A stretch of DNA of 64,000 nucleotides, taken from the NCBI GenBank assembly GCA_038527215.1, contig JBCBGC010000001.1, positions 128,426 through 192,425 on the forward strand, given 5' to 3'. Made by a program: the position numbers and the translations under genes. Positions within the stretch are counted from its first letter, which is position 1, and the number at the start of each line of letters is the position of its first letter. Below the pieces are notes generated by a model, which was given only the letters and a program-made list of their open reading frames with translations, was not told the origin of the DNA and did no database searches. Of this stretch, positions 1 through 8,782 are shown piece by piece. The DNA comes from JAWPMV01 sp038527215. GTDB lineage: Bacteria; Bacteroidota; Bacteroidia; J057.

Positions 1-186
1 ACGGACAAAATCCAACAGGACCGGAATCCACAGTGCATAGGTTTTACCGCTTCCGGTGGGAGCGTTGAGCAAGCCGGACTTACCCGCCAAAAAGGCTTCC
101 ATCATCTCCACTTGGAAAGGATAGGCTTCCCAATCTCGTCCGGCATACCAATCCAGACCCGCCTCGATCAACTGTGATGTATCCAT
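1..186 (-). CDS. Ligase-associated DEXH-box DNA helicase, N-terminal fragment
   Basis: Only the first 62 codons are in the window; the gene runs off the left edge. The start is the ATG at 184-186. The peptide has a W-x-PFQ-x-E entry motif followed by a Walker A/motif I (NAPTGSGKTYALW, about residues 41-53), the arrangement at the N-terminus of Lhr-like ligase-associated DNA damage response helicases. Members are ATP-dependent helicases usually encoded with an ATP-dependent DNA ligase and an exonuclease; those partners would lie outside the window. The subfamily call rests on a short stretch. Superfamily 2 helicase is safe, the ligase-associated assignment likely. Confidence 0.75.
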   Translation of the reverse strand, partial: MDTSQLIEAGLDWYAGRDWEAYPFQVEMMEAFLAGKSGLLNAPTGSGKTYALWIPVLLDFVR

Positions 187-212
187 GTGTTCCCGCCTAC
201 TTATGCCGGGCT

Positions 213-1262
213 TTATCGATAAAGCTCAATGAAGCTGCTGATTTCCTGCAATACTTCCTCAGGTTGGGAAAGAAAAGGATGGTGAGCGGACTTTTCCAGA
301 ATCACCAGGGCTTTTTCCTGACTCCCAATCAGGTTGAGGTTTTCCCTTCCAAATATCAAGGGAACGCTGAAATCATATTTTCCATATAATAACAAAGTCG
401 GAAGCTGTATGTTGGACAAAACCGCAGAAAGGCTATACTGACTCTCCCGGGCTACATCCACGGGATGCTGGAAGTGGTCGGATACCTTCCAGTTGATAGG
501 ATTATTATTGAAAAAAGTTTCCCAGATCAAGGCGGAGGAAACCTGCTCAGCAGAGGTGAGGCCTTCTTCTTTGGCGTAGCGGGTAGCGGTGCGGGCACAG
601 TCCAGGATGTCCCAATGATAATTTTCATCGCTAGCCTCCAGCGCATTGATTTTGTCTGCCAGGGCCTGCCAGTCCCGCGTGCGATGATCCAGGGCAATTT
701 CCTCCTCGGCTATGGTGGTCATTTCCACTGCGCGCGCCGAGTCTGCGATCGCCAGGTTGTGTAGCCCGGCCACATTGATCCAACCGGTGAAGGTGGGAGC
801 ATATACCGGGTCCGATACGATCCGGGTCCCCAGCAAGCCTCCGAAGCTGTGACCCAACAAAAAGATATCGATGTCTTCGCCGAATTTTTCTTCTAGCGCC
901 CAGGCCAGCGCCATGATGTCCAGGGCCATTTCGTCTACCAGGTGGGGCGCGTCCGGATCATTGGGATCAGGCTCCTCATAGTTTCCCTGGGCCATGCCTT
1001 GCCCCCTTTGATCGAAGTAGACCACGGCATAGTCTTCTTCCAGGTGGTCTTTAAAAATCCCTTCCCGAAAAGCTAACCCAAAACTGCCTGCCCCATGCAG
1101 CACGATTAAAAAGGTACCTTCACTGCCATTGCCGTGGATGTAGGCAGGCATGTCTGCCCCGGCACGTCGAATGGTGATCCGTTCTTTTAAGCGGGATAAA
1201 TCCATCGGCTGACAGGCCAGCATCAAGGAACAACATACAAGAAAAAGAAAACGGGCATTCAT
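213..1262 (-). CDS. Exported alpha/beta hydrolase (putative lipoprotein)
   Basis: Predicted alpha/beta-fold hydrolase of 349 residues. The start is placed at the ATG at 1260-1262 because the peptide then opens with a hydrophobic signal sequence ending in a lipobox-like LMLAC; an upstream in-frame start at 1313 would add 17 unlikely residues and overlap the neighbour. Catalytic elements are visible: oxyanion motif HGAG (about 56), nucleophile elbow GHSFGG with Ser139, an acid in YGKYD, and a final His in SAHHPF. A DQRGQG motif resembles proline iminopeptidase-like hydrolases. Substrate is unknown. The upstream gene (1270-1788) ends only 7 bp before this start, so the two are probably co-transcribed and both act in the envelope. 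Confidence 0.8.
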   Translation of the reverse strand: MNARFLFLVCCSLMLACQPMDLSRLKERITIRRAGADMPAYIHGNGSEGTFLIVLHGAGSFGLAFREGIFKDHLEEDYAVVYFDQRGQGMAQGNYEEPDPNDPDAPHLVDEMALDIMALAWALEEKFGEDIDIFLLGHSFGGLLGTRIVSDPVYAPTFTGWINVAGLHNLAIADSARAVEMTTIAEEEIALDHRTRDWQALADKINALEASDENYHWDILDCARTATRYAKEEGLTSAEQVSSALIWETFFNNNPINWKVSDHFQHPVDVARESQYSLSAVLSNIQLPTLLLYGKYDFSVPLIFGRENLNLIGSQEKALVILEKSAHHPFLSQPEEVLQEISSFIELYR

Positions 1263-1269
1263 GGGCCGA

Positions 1270-1788
1270 TCAAAGTTTAAAAGCGACTTCAATATTGAGG
1301 AGGGGCATGACACCCGTATTAAAAGGGAATAGGGTCATCACATGTACCCGGATGATCCAGGGCGGGAGGAGGATTTTGCTGGCTTTTTTCCCAAACCCGA
1401 TAGAGGCGGAAGGTGCCAAATAGGCGCGTCCACTAGGACCCAGGAATTGCAAGCCCAAGTCTTCATCTAGTTGATAGGTCTCAGGCAGAAAGGTATTGAG
1501 AATAGAAAGCGGATGCAGGCCGAGTTCCATGAGGCCTCTTTTGCCAAACTTAAATCTACTCGCCGTGCCCATCTGGAGAAAAAAATGCGGATAATGTCCC
1601 GGGTCCCAGAACCCCCCGATTTTTCCTTGCAGGAAATAGGAAGGTGTTTGGCCCAATGCGGTTTCTACATTGAGGACCACCCCCGGATTCCAGAGGTTGT
1701 TCCCATAATAGCCTACCTGCCAGAAGAGCTGACTTTGGGCAAAAAGAGAGGAAGTGGATACTAGCAGAAATAGAATGACCGGGCGCAT
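1270..1788 (-). CDS. Hypothetical exported protein, possible small outer-membrane beta-barrel
   Basis: 172 residues with an N-terminal signal peptide (hydrophobic stretch ending near SLFAQ). The mature part is rich in aromatic residues and short alternating strands and ends in a hydrophobic C-terminus (AFKL), which resembles small outer-membrane beta-barrels, but I recognise no family. It precedes the alpha/beta hydrolase by 7 bp on the same strand. Upstream lies the nested repeat block separating it from smc. Function unknown. Confidence 0.6.
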   Translation of the reverse strand: MRPVILFLLVSTSSLFAQSQLFWQVGYYGNNLWNPGVVLNVETALGQTPSYFLQGKIGGFWDPGHYPHFFLQMGTASRFKFGKRGLMELGLHPLSILNTFLPETYQLDEDLGLQFLGPSGRAYLAPSASIGFGKKASKILLPPWIIRVHVMTLFPFNTGVMPLLNIEVAFKL

Positions 1789-1890
1789 GGCATCAGCTTG
1801 ACAAAGGAAGGAATTCCTTTCCCCAATATAGGGATATTCCGGCTATGGCGCAGGCTTATCTTGAGATACCTTTTCGGTCTTGAAAGGGTG

Positions 1891-2150
1891 CTTCCGCCGC
1901 AGCTGCAAGCTGCGGCTACGTGGGCAATCAGCCCGGCACACCGGCGATCAGCCCGCATCACCCGTAACACTGGCTTCCAGCCGGTCATCACCTTCACGAC
2001 CGGCTTCCAGCCGGTCAGACCTTCTGCCGCAGCTGCAAGCTGCGGCTACGTGGGCAATCAGCCCGGCACACTGGCAATCTGCCCGCATCACCCGTAACAC
2101 TGGCTTCCAGCCGGTCACCACCTTCCCGACCGGCTACCAGCCGGTCAGAC
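1891..2150. repeat. Two tandem copies of a 130-bp palindrome-rich repeat
   Basis: Copy 1 is 1891-2020 and copy 2 is 2021-2150, aligned without gaps and differing at only a few positions. Each begins with a perfect 9-bp hairpin with a 3-nt loop (GCCGCAGCT-GCA-AGCTGCGGC; 1896-1916 and 2026-2046). It then carries a motif rich in GGC and AGCCC and two shorter palindromes of the type GACCGGCTTCCAGCCGGTC. This resembles REP-type intergenic repeats. Overlapping reading frames over the block have repetitive translations and are not genes. Confidence 0.8.
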
Positions 2151-2228
2151 CTTCATCACCAGTTTACCACCCGTAACATTGGCTGGTAGCCAATGCCAGG
2201 GGTAGTGACCGGCTAGAAGCCAGTGTTA
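2151..2228. repeat. Inverted partial copy of the 130-bp repeat end
   Basis: Next to the tandem copies lies a segment (about 2170-2228) whose reverse complement matches the AACACTGGCTTC...GCCGGTCA part of the repeat, so the right-hand end can pair with the tandem copies. It also has an internal palindrome (ATTGGCTGGTAGCCAAT, near 2178-2194). It abuts the smc stop codon at 2229, so an smc transcript would end in this structure. Confidence 0.65.
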
Positions 2229-5200
2229 CTAGTTCAAATTCAACGCGTTGAGATCGACGGGTAGGATGCGGGATACCCCCATATTTTCCATGGTTACGCC
2301 ATAAATTACGTTGGTGGCGGCCATGGTCCGCTTGTTGTGGGTTACGATCAAGAACTGAGAGTTGGTAGAAAACTCCCGAATGATGTTGTTAAACTTATCG
2401 ATGTTGGCGTCGTCCAGTGGGGCGTCAACCTCATCGAAAATACAGAAAGGGGCCGGTTTGATAAGGTAAAGCGAAAACAGCAAGGCTACCGCGGTGAGGG
2501 TTTTTTCCCCACCGGAGAGCTGCTTGATGGTCTGTGGGCGCTTACCTTTAGGGCGGGCGATGATGGAGATTTCTGATTCCAGGGGATTCTCATCATCCAG
2601 CAGGATCAGGTCGCAGGTATCGTCTTCGTAGAAAAGTCTACGGTAGACCATCTGGAAGTTTTCTCGCACCGCCACAAAGGTCTCCATGAACTTCTCTTTG
2701 GCGTTGGTGTCAATTTCCGCAATGGTATCGAGGAGAGATTTCTTGGCGTTTTCTAAATCCTCTTTCTGGCCCATGATGAAGTCGTAACGCTCCTTCATTT
2801 CGTTATAGGCTTCTACCGCCATGGGGTTGATCTCTCCAAAGGTTTGCACGCGGGCCCGCAGCTTCACCATCTGCTCCTCGATTTTTTGCACATCGTACTT
2901 ATCGATGTCTTTATCAAAAAGGCCTTCCTCCTCCATGTTGCTAAGGTCCACCTGGAACTCTACCGACATCCGCTCCCGCAGGCCGTTCATTTCAATCCGG
3001 ATTTCCACGGCATTTTCCTTAAGTTGCTGCTGCTGGTGCAGGATTTCATCGCGTTGCTTACGCTCTCCGGTCAGGGAGTCTTCCACCTGGAAAATGCTGT
3101 TTTTGGTCATGCTGACCTTCTCTTCCAGCAAGTGTACCCGGTTTTCTTTTTCCTTCTTCTGGGTGTACATCTGGACCATCACCTCATCATTCTGAAGGTT
3201 GGAGTTGATGATCTCCTCAGTGTCCTTGCGTACCTGACCCAGTTCTGCCCGGAATTGCTCGTTTTTCTCCCCAAATAAGCGGATGGCGTCATTTTTAGCA
3301 CCGATTTCCCGCTCCAGGTTTTCTGCCTGGTTCTTGAGGTGGATGAGCTTGATATGTTCCTGGTTGTAGGCCTGGCTTTTCTGGCTCACGGTTTGGGAAC
3401 TTTCCTGGGCTTCCATCCGCTTTTGCTCCAACTGACTCCCCATCTGCAGCAGGCTTTCCTGTTGCAGCTTGATCTGAGGGTCTAGCTCAGCCAGACCTTT
3501 ACGAAGGGTTTCTACTTCCTGGACCAAGTTTTCGGTGCGCTGGCCTACCCGGTTGATAAATTCGCTGTGCTCTTTTTCCCTTGATTGCAGGACCGAGAGA
3601 TCACGTTGTTTCTCTACCAGCTGCTTTTGGACGGGTTCCAACTGCTCTCCGTAATCCACCCTTTTGAGGGTTTCCAGCTTACGGTTGGCTTCGTCCAGCT
3701 TGACTTTTTCTTGCGTCAGCTGTTTTTGCAGCTTAGCTATATCTTTTTCCAGCTTTTCCAGGTTCTTGGCCCGACCCAGCCTTTTTCCTTCAAATAATCC
3801 CAGGGAACCTCCGCTCAGAGTGTAGCGGCCCCGGCTTACGTTACCAGCTCGCACCACAAATACAGAATCCTCGGGCACATCATCAGGAATTTCACTTTCC
3901 TGATTCACGACATAGACCTTGTCCAGGAGGAAAGCTGCCAGCTTTTTGTACTCATCCCCAAACTCCACCAAATCGAGGGCTCGCTGCGCCTGGGTAAAGA
4001 GAATGGGCGAACGAGGCTGATAGTGGGCCAGTTCTTCCAACACGAAGAAGTTGGCGCGACCCTTAGAGGAGTCGGCCAGCATATGGACCGATAAAATGGC
4101 ATCCTGACGCGTCCGCACCACATAGTAGCTCAGGTAGGGCTCTAAGAAATTCTCAAAAGCTACCTTAAACTCATCCGGTACGGAAAATACATCTGAGACC
4201 AGGGGCGCATCTTTGATCCACTTGGCGTTTTTCTTGAGGAATTTTACCGAAGCAGGGAAGCCTTCCAGGTTCTCTACCAGGCTCTTAGTGAGGTTAAATT
4301 CATTTTGCTTGGCATCCAGCAGACGGTTGGTTTTATACACCTGATCTTTGAGCTGGGCCGCGATTTTTTCGGTAGTATCTATGTCCACCAGGTGCTTATC
4401 TCGCTTGGCGCCTAGGTCCCGTACCTCTTTCTCCAGGGTCTGGGCTTGCTCATCCAATTCCTGGGCTTTTTGGGCAAAAGCGCCGATGTCTTCGGAGCGG
4501 CGGCTTTTGTCTTCCTCTGCCCGGGCCAATTCCCCTTCGAGGCTTTCGATTTGAACGCGCTTGATTTCTTTTTCCCGCACCAATCCCTGCACTTCCTGTT
4601 CAGCCAATCGATGCTGTTCGTTGCTGGATTCGCTGATTTGGACCAACTCTTGGTTCTGCTTGCGAAGCTGTTCCAGTTCGGTTTTGAGCTGGTCTTCATG
4701 GCGCTCCTGACGGGTCAGGTCTTCCATGAGGGTATTTTGTCGCACCTTCAGCTCACTCAAGCCGATTTCATTTCGGCCCAGCTGCGTTTTCTCCGTCTCC
4801 ATTTGATTCTGGATGGCGATTTCCCGCTGCTGGAGAAATTTGAGGCGCTCGTTTTTAATCGACTTTTCGGTTTCCACCGACTGAATCTTACGACTAAACT
4901 CATTGAGGTCGGTTTGCGCTCCGGATAAATCTCTTTCGTGGTCGAGCAGTTCCTTTTTCAATTCGGCCAGACGGGCTTCGCGTTGGGCAGAAGCGGCCTG
5001 GGCGGCGGTAAGCTGATCGGCCAGGCTGGACTCCAGCACCTGGATCTGTCGCTGTTTTTCCCGGATGTTGCGCAGGGTGAGGAAGGCGTACTGCGAAGAG
5101 ATAATTTTGTACTGCTCCTTCATCTCAAAATACCGCTGGGTTCTCCGCGCCTGCTTTTCGAGGGACTTGAGGTTTTTTTCAATTTCAAACAACAGGTCCT

Positions 5201-5774
5201 CAACCCGCTCCAGGTCTGCGTCTGTGTCCTTGAGGCGATTTAGGGTTTGCCGCTTGCGGATTTTATACTTAGAAATTCCGGCTGCTTCTTCAATGAATTT
5301 GCGTCGCTCGTTGTTTTTGTTGGTGAGAATTTCATCCACCATGCCCAGCTCAATGATGGCATAGGAATCAGAGCTGATGCCGGTATCCATGAAAAGGTTC
5401 TGGATGTCTTTGAGGCGGCAGGTGACTCCGTTGAGCTGATATTCACTGTCGCCGCTGCGGTAGAGCTTACGGGTGATTTTGACTGAGCTATACTCCGTAG
5501 GCAGGAGGTTTTTGGTGTTTTCAAAGGTGAGTGATACTTCAGCAAGGTTAGACTTTTTCTTGGCCCTGGTACCATTGAAGATGATGTTCTCCATTTTGTC
5601 CGAGCGAAGGTTTCGGGTTTTTTGCTCCCCTAACACCCATTTAATGGAATCCACGATATTGGATTTTCCACATCCATTCGGACCTACAATCCCGGTAATT
5701 CCCTCGTCAAATACGAATTTGGTACGTTCGGCAAAACTCTTGAAGCCGTATATTTCCAGACTGGTCAATTGCAT
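2229..5774 (-). CDS. smc: Chromosome segregation ATPase SMC
   Basis: 1181 residues, the normal length of bacterial SMC, the condensin subunit that compacts and segregates chromosomes. N-terminal ATPase half with Walker A GPNGCGKSN (residues 31-39), long coiled coils, a hinge around residues 510-660, a second coiled coil, then the C-terminal half with ABC signature LSGGEKT and Walker B CIFDEVDAPLDD. The start ATG is at 5772-5774. The gene ends immediately beside the repeat block at 1891-2228. A divergent small membrane-protein gene starts about 30 bp upstream. No kleisin (ScpA/ScpB) gene lies beside it here. Confidence 0.97.
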   Translation of the reverse strand: MQLTSLEIYGFKSFAERTKFVFDEGITGIVGPNGCGKSNIVDSIKWVLGEQKTRNLRSDKMENIIFNGTRAKKKSNLAEVSLTFENTKNLLPTEYSSVKITRKLYRSGDSEYQLNGVTCRLKDIQNLFMDTGISSDSYAIIELGMVDEILTNKNNERRKFIEEAAGISKYKIRKRQTLNRLKDTDADLERVEDLLFEIEKNLKSLEKQARRTQRYFEMKEQYKIISSQYAFLTLRNIREKQRQIQVLESSLADQLTAAQAASAQREARLAELKKELLDHERDLSGAQTDLNEFSRKIQSVETEKSIKNERLKFLQQREIAIQNQMETEKTQLGRNEIGLSELKVRQNTLMEDLTRQERHEDQLKTELEQLRKQNQELVQISESSNEQHRLAEQEVQGLVREKEIKRVQIESLEGELARAEEDKSRRSEDIGAFAQKAQELDEQAQTLEKEVRDLGAKRDKHLVDIDTTEKIAAQLKDQVYKTNRLLDAKQNEFNLTKSLVENLEGFPASVKFLKKNAKWIKDAPLVSDVFSVPDEFKVAFENFLEPYLSYYVVRTRQDAILSVHMLADSSKGRANFFVLEELAHYQPRSPILFTQAQRALDLVEFGDEYKKLAAFLLDKVYVVNQESEIPDDVPEDSVFVVRAGNVSRGRYTLSGGSLGLFEGKRLGRAKNLEKLEKDIAKLQKQLTQEKVKLDEANRKLETLKRVDYGEQLEPVQKQLVEKQRDLSVLQSREKEHSEFINRVGQRTENLVQEVETLRKGLAELDPQIKLQQESLLQMGSQLEQKRMEAQESSQTVSQKSQAYNQEHIKLIHLKNQAENLEREIGAKNDAIRLFGEKNEQFRAELGQVRKDTEEIINSNLQNDEVMVQMYTQKKEKENRVHLLEEKVSMTKNSIFQVEDSLTGERKQRDEILHQQQQLKENAVEIRIEMNGLRERMSVEFQVDLSNMEEEGLFDKDIDKYDVQKIEEQMVKLRARVQTFGEINPMAVEAYNEMKERYDFIMGQKEDLENAKKSLLDTIAEIDTNAKEKFMETFVAVRENFQMVYRRLFYEDDTCDLILLDDENPLESEISIIARPKGKRPQTIKQLSGGEKTLTAVALLFSLYLIKPAPFCIFDEVDAPLDDANIDKFNNIIREFSTNSQFLIVTHNKRTMAATNVIYGVTMENMGVSRILPVDLNALNLN

Positions 5775-5803
5775 AGTTGGAATCCTCCCTTTATCTTACT
5801 GCT

Positions 5804-6181
5804 ATGCATACGTTCGCAACCTATTTACTTGTCGGCGGAACCTGCTTTCTCTTAGGGCTGTTTAGCTTTATGATCCTTCGCTATCTGCTCAATTATAGAC
5901 TGGGCGTTCGCAATGCGGCCAGCGTCCGGGTACAGCGGAGCCAGCGTCAGGCGCCACCTCCAAAAGAGGAGGGATTGTTTTTGCCTGGGAGCCATGCACA
6001 GCAGGAAGACAGCGTATCCAGTCTCATCGAAGAGTTAGAGAAGGGGCGAAATTTACAGAAAAGCCAGCGAAAAATGCGAAAATCGCTCCTCGGTTTTTCC
6101 ACAAAGGAGGACCTGAAGCGGGCGTATTTGCTGGATTCCTTACTGGATAAACCCAAATGGAAGGAAAGAGAGGAGCAGTAA
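5804..6181 (+). CDS. Small hypothetical membrane protein
   Basis: 125 residues from the ATG at 5804; a TTG at 5777 is in frame but lies almost against the divergent smc start, so I prefer the ATG. One hydrophobic segment (about residues 3-26) anchors a basic, charged, probably cytoplasmic tail. No recognised domain. It shares a very short (about 30 bp) divergent spacer with smc, so the two promoters must overlap or lie inside coding sequence. Confidence 0.55.
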   Translation: MHTFATYLLVGGTCFLLGLFSFMILRYLLNYRLGVRNAASVRVQRSQRQAPPPKEEGLFLPGSHAQQEDSVSSLIEELEKGRNLQKSQRKMRKSLLGFSTKEDLKRAYLLDSLLDKPKWKEREEQ

Positions 6182-6239
6182 GGTGAAACAGATAGGCATT
6201 TTCTGCGTACCTTAAGAGGATAATTGCTAAAAGAACTGT

Positions 6240-6461
6240 ATGAAAGTAACTGGTACCGTAACCTATGTGGATATCTCCGGGGGATTTTGGGGCATCGAAG
6301 GCGATGACGGACAGAAATATCAACCCGTAGACGGTCTTCCTGCTCAATACAGGAAGGAAGGACAACGCATAGAAGCGAAGGTATCCCCCTCACAGGGCTT
6401 TTCATTGTTTATGTGGGGCAGAGATGTGAAGATTAATAATATAAAAGAACTCAGTGCATAA
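6240..6461 (+). CDS. Small conserved protein, probable OB-fold-like beta barrel
   Basis: 73 residues, no signal peptide. The pattern GTVTYVDISGGFWGIEGDDG followed by a YQPVDGLP turn and an EAKV strand resembles a family of small soluble bacterial proteins predicted to form an OB-like barrel; molecular role unknown. It is followed at once by a rho-independent terminator (6463-6493), so it is the last gene of its transcript. Confidence 0.6.
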   Translation: MKVTGTVTYVDISGGFWGIEGDDGQKYQPVDGLPAQYRKEGQRIEAKVSPSQGFSLFMWGRDVKINNIKELSA

Positions 6462-6462
6462 G

Positions 6463-6493
6463 CAGCAAACCCTTCAGGTTTGGCTGTTTTTTT
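6463..6493 (+). terminator. Rho-independent terminator
   Basis: Hairpin CAGC-AAACC / GGTTT-G-GCTG with a 5-nt loop and one bulged G (6463-6486), followed by seven T residues, directly after the small OB-like gene. Confidence 0.75.
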
Positions 6494-6512
6494 CATTTAG
6501 AGGAAAAGTGAT

Positions 6513-8033
6513 ATGCTGACTTATCATTTCATTGGAATCGGGCTTGTTCTCTTAGCCTTTTTGGTTTTTGGCCACGGAATCGTGAAGCGAGCAAAGAAGG
6601 AGCGTTTTAATCCGCTGCCTGCTTTCTTATTGATCCTGGTCGCCATCGGATTTCAAATGGTATATCCTGCCGCCAATATGTTTGAGCGGGTAGGTCATTT
6701 GTTGTTGGATTTTGGGGTGGGGATGACCTTAGCCTCTGTTTATCTGGCCTTGCGTAGAGCGCAGGCAAAATTATTTTGGGTGCCGGGCCTCCTGGCTACC
6801 TTCCTGGGAGGAGGCGTTTACCTGCTTTCTATGGCCTATAATGGGCTGACCGCTTCTACCAGTAAAGAAGACCCTGCTACCGTGCAGCTGTTGGTAGAAC
6901 TGGGGGCCGATGATGAATTGTCGGAAATTGAAGGCATTTTGAAAAAATATGATGCGGTAGCCGAAAAAGCTTTCCCGCAGGTAGATATGAGTGAAAGTGT
7001 AGACCTCGCTCAATATTATGTCGTGTACGTTGACTCTGCTCAGCGTGATTTACTTTCTGCGGAACTGAGAAGCGATGTAGAAAACGTAGATCAACTGGCT
7101 CCTAACCGACCCGTTAAGTTGGAAGAGCCTATCGCCGGAGAATTAAAAACTCCCCCTGGGCAATTCATCGCTAACGATCCACAGCTCAATGGGCAGTGGT
7201 ACGCCAAGGCGATTGAATACAACCAGGTATTTGAGTTTCTCCAGCATCACAAACCTGCCAAAAAAATTAAAGTAGCGGTCGTTGATACCGGAGTTGATAA
7301 AGATCACGAAGACCTTAACTCTACTTATGAAGAGAGTGGGGGAGACGGAGATTATGACAAACACAGCCACGGGACCCACTGTGCCGGACTGGTCGGTGCC
7401 ATCACCAATAATGGCATTGGCGTAGGATCTCTTAACTGGGAAGGCCGCCACATCGCGCTTTCTGGTTATCCTGCCTTGGATGACAACGGACGCGGTACGG
7501 ATCGTCGGGTGGCCAAGGCCATCATTGATGCCGCAGAAGGCGGTGCTGACGTGATTTCCATGTCTTTGGGAGGTTTCTCTCCCTTCCCGCCCAAAGCGCA
7601 GAAAGACGCCATCAAATACGCGGTTAAATTAGGCGCTACCGTGATCGTAGCCGCTGGTAACAGCAATGATGATGCCCGTCGCTACTCTCCCGCCAATATT
7701 CCTGGAGTGATTGTGGTATCTGCCGTAGATGAAAACCTGAATAAAGCTAGTTTCTCTAATACGAATACCAAGCTGAAGCAGCCCATTGCTGCTCCGGGTG
7801 TGAATATCCTTTCTACCGTGCCTGGCAGCAAGTATGTGCCTTACAGTGGTACTTCCATGGCTACGCCTATTGTAGCCGGCTTGGTAGGCATCATGAAGTC
7901 TTACAAACCTGGACTGACCAATAAGGAGATTTATAACATTCTCCACAAGTCAGGCATGGACGTAAGAGATACGCCTAAGGTCGGACGGGTCATCAACCCC
8001 TTGAAAGCCCTGGAGCTTACCCTGAAGAAATAA
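6513..8033 (+). CDS. S8 (subtilisin-like) serine peptidase with N-terminal membrane segments
   Basis: 506 residues. The catalytic domain starts near residue 250. Asp258 lies in VAVVDTGVD, His286 in HSHGTHCAG and Ser448 in SGTSMATP; the oxyanion Asn is in AAGNSN (about 383). Before it are three to four hydrophobic segments (residues 1-110) and an acidic linker (about 110-245) resembling an I9-type propeptide, so this is a membrane-tethered protease. Substrates are unknown. It sits between two terminators (6463-6493 and 8057-8088) and is probably monocistronic. Confidence 0.9.
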   Translation: MLTYHFIGIGLVLLAFLVFGHGIVKRAKKERFNPLPAFLLILVAIGFQMVYPAANMFERVGHLLLDFGVGMTLASVYLALRRAQAKLFWVPGLLATFLGGGVYLLSMAYNGLTASTSKEDPATVQLLVELGADDELSEIEGILKKYDAVAEKAFPQVDMSESVDLAQYYVVYVDSAQRDLLSAELRSDVENVDQLAPNRPVKLEEPIAGELKTPPGQFIANDPQLNGQWYAKAIEYNQVFEFLQHHKPAKKIKVAVVDTGVDKDHEDLNSTYEESGGDGDYDKHSHGTHCAGLVGAITNNGIGVGSLNWEGRHIALSGYPALDDNGRGTDRRVAKAIIDAAEGGADVISMSLGGFSPFPPKAQKDAIKYAVKLGATVIVAAGNSNDDARRYSPANIPGVIVVSAVDENLNKASFSNTNTKLKQPIAAPGVNILSTVPGSKYVPYSGTSMATPIVAGLVGIMKSYKPGLTNKEIYNILHKSGMDVRDTPKVGRVINPLKALELTLKK

Positions 8034-8056
8034 GAAGACAAAGCATCAATAAAATA

Positions 8057-8088
8057 AGCCGGACTGCTTGCAGTCCGGCTTTCCTTTT
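8057..8088 (+). terminator. Rho-independent terminator
   Basis: Perfect 10-bp stem AGCCGGACTG / CAGTCCGGCT with a CTTG loop (8057-8080) followed by TTCCTTTT, just after the S8 peptidase gene. Confidence 0.85.
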
Positions 8089-8104
8089 GCTGATAAGTGA
8101 TGAT

Positions 8105-8698
8105 TTATTTTCCGCTGACCGCGTCTTTTTTTACCTGCCGCATAAACTTCCCGATGCCTCGGTACACGTCCCAGTTACCACCGAGCTTAGAGGTAATGTA
8201 GGCATCATTGGTTTCCAGGTCCCGGATGTAAAAATAATAATGCCACATGGTGTTTTTATTCCGATACATCCTGGAAGCGGATTCATACTTCTCATAAGTA
8301 GGAATCATCGCTTCTACTTTCACCTCATCCATTTGTTTAGGCATGAGCACCATGTCCATATAATAGCGGTAGCCTTCTTCTTTTAAGGCCTGTACATGCT
8401 GGAGATTGATCAGCTTATATTCAAAGGGATAGTTTTTCATCACGGCCTCATTCAAAGAAGTGTTCGACTTCTTCGCGGCTTTGTTGTAACGCACGATAAA
8501 GTCCCTCCTTTCGCCGGGAGCCGCATTCTCCACATCCAGGAATTCAAAACGAGGGATCAGCAAGGTTTGCTGACTGAGATCCTTGGGTACCCCTTTGATG
8601 ATGTTATTCACGGGGGAGGAAGTGGGAGCCTGGGCTGGGGCCGATGGCCATAAACCGAGTGTACAGAGACTAATAAGACTGATCCAGATGGTATTCAT
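8105..8698 (-). CDS. Hypothetical secreted protein
   Basis: 197 residues with a clear signal peptide (about residues 1-23, ending PAQA). The mature part is hydrophilic with many Tyr and Met and no Cys; no domain recognised. It converges on the S8 peptidase gene. Probably periplasmic or surface-exposed. Confidence 0.55.
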   Translation of the reverse strand: MNTIWISLISLCTLGLWPSAPAQAPTSSPVNNIIKGVPKDLSQQTLLIPRFEFLDVENAAPGERRDFIVRYNKAAKKSNTSLNEAVMKNYPFEYKLINLQHVQALKEEGYRYYMDMVLMPKQMDEVKVEAMIPTYEKYESASRMYRNKNTMWHYYFYIRDLETNDAYITSKLGGNWDVYRGIGKFMRQVKKDAVSGK

Positions 8699-8782
8699 AT
8701 AAAAAGCGAGTTTTCTTCAAATATCAGGATTGTCGGCTTATTGGAAAAATGGAAATAAACTTTCGCATTACATCGGACTTGC

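Noticed and set aside
1798..2176. Two overlapping + strand frames of about 98 codons
   Set aside because: They translate the palindromic repeat block; the repeated peptides come from the DNA repeat.
4446..4928. 160-codon + strand frame inside smc
   Set aside because: Antisense shadow of the smc coiled coil; biased composition mirrors the real gene and no motif is present.
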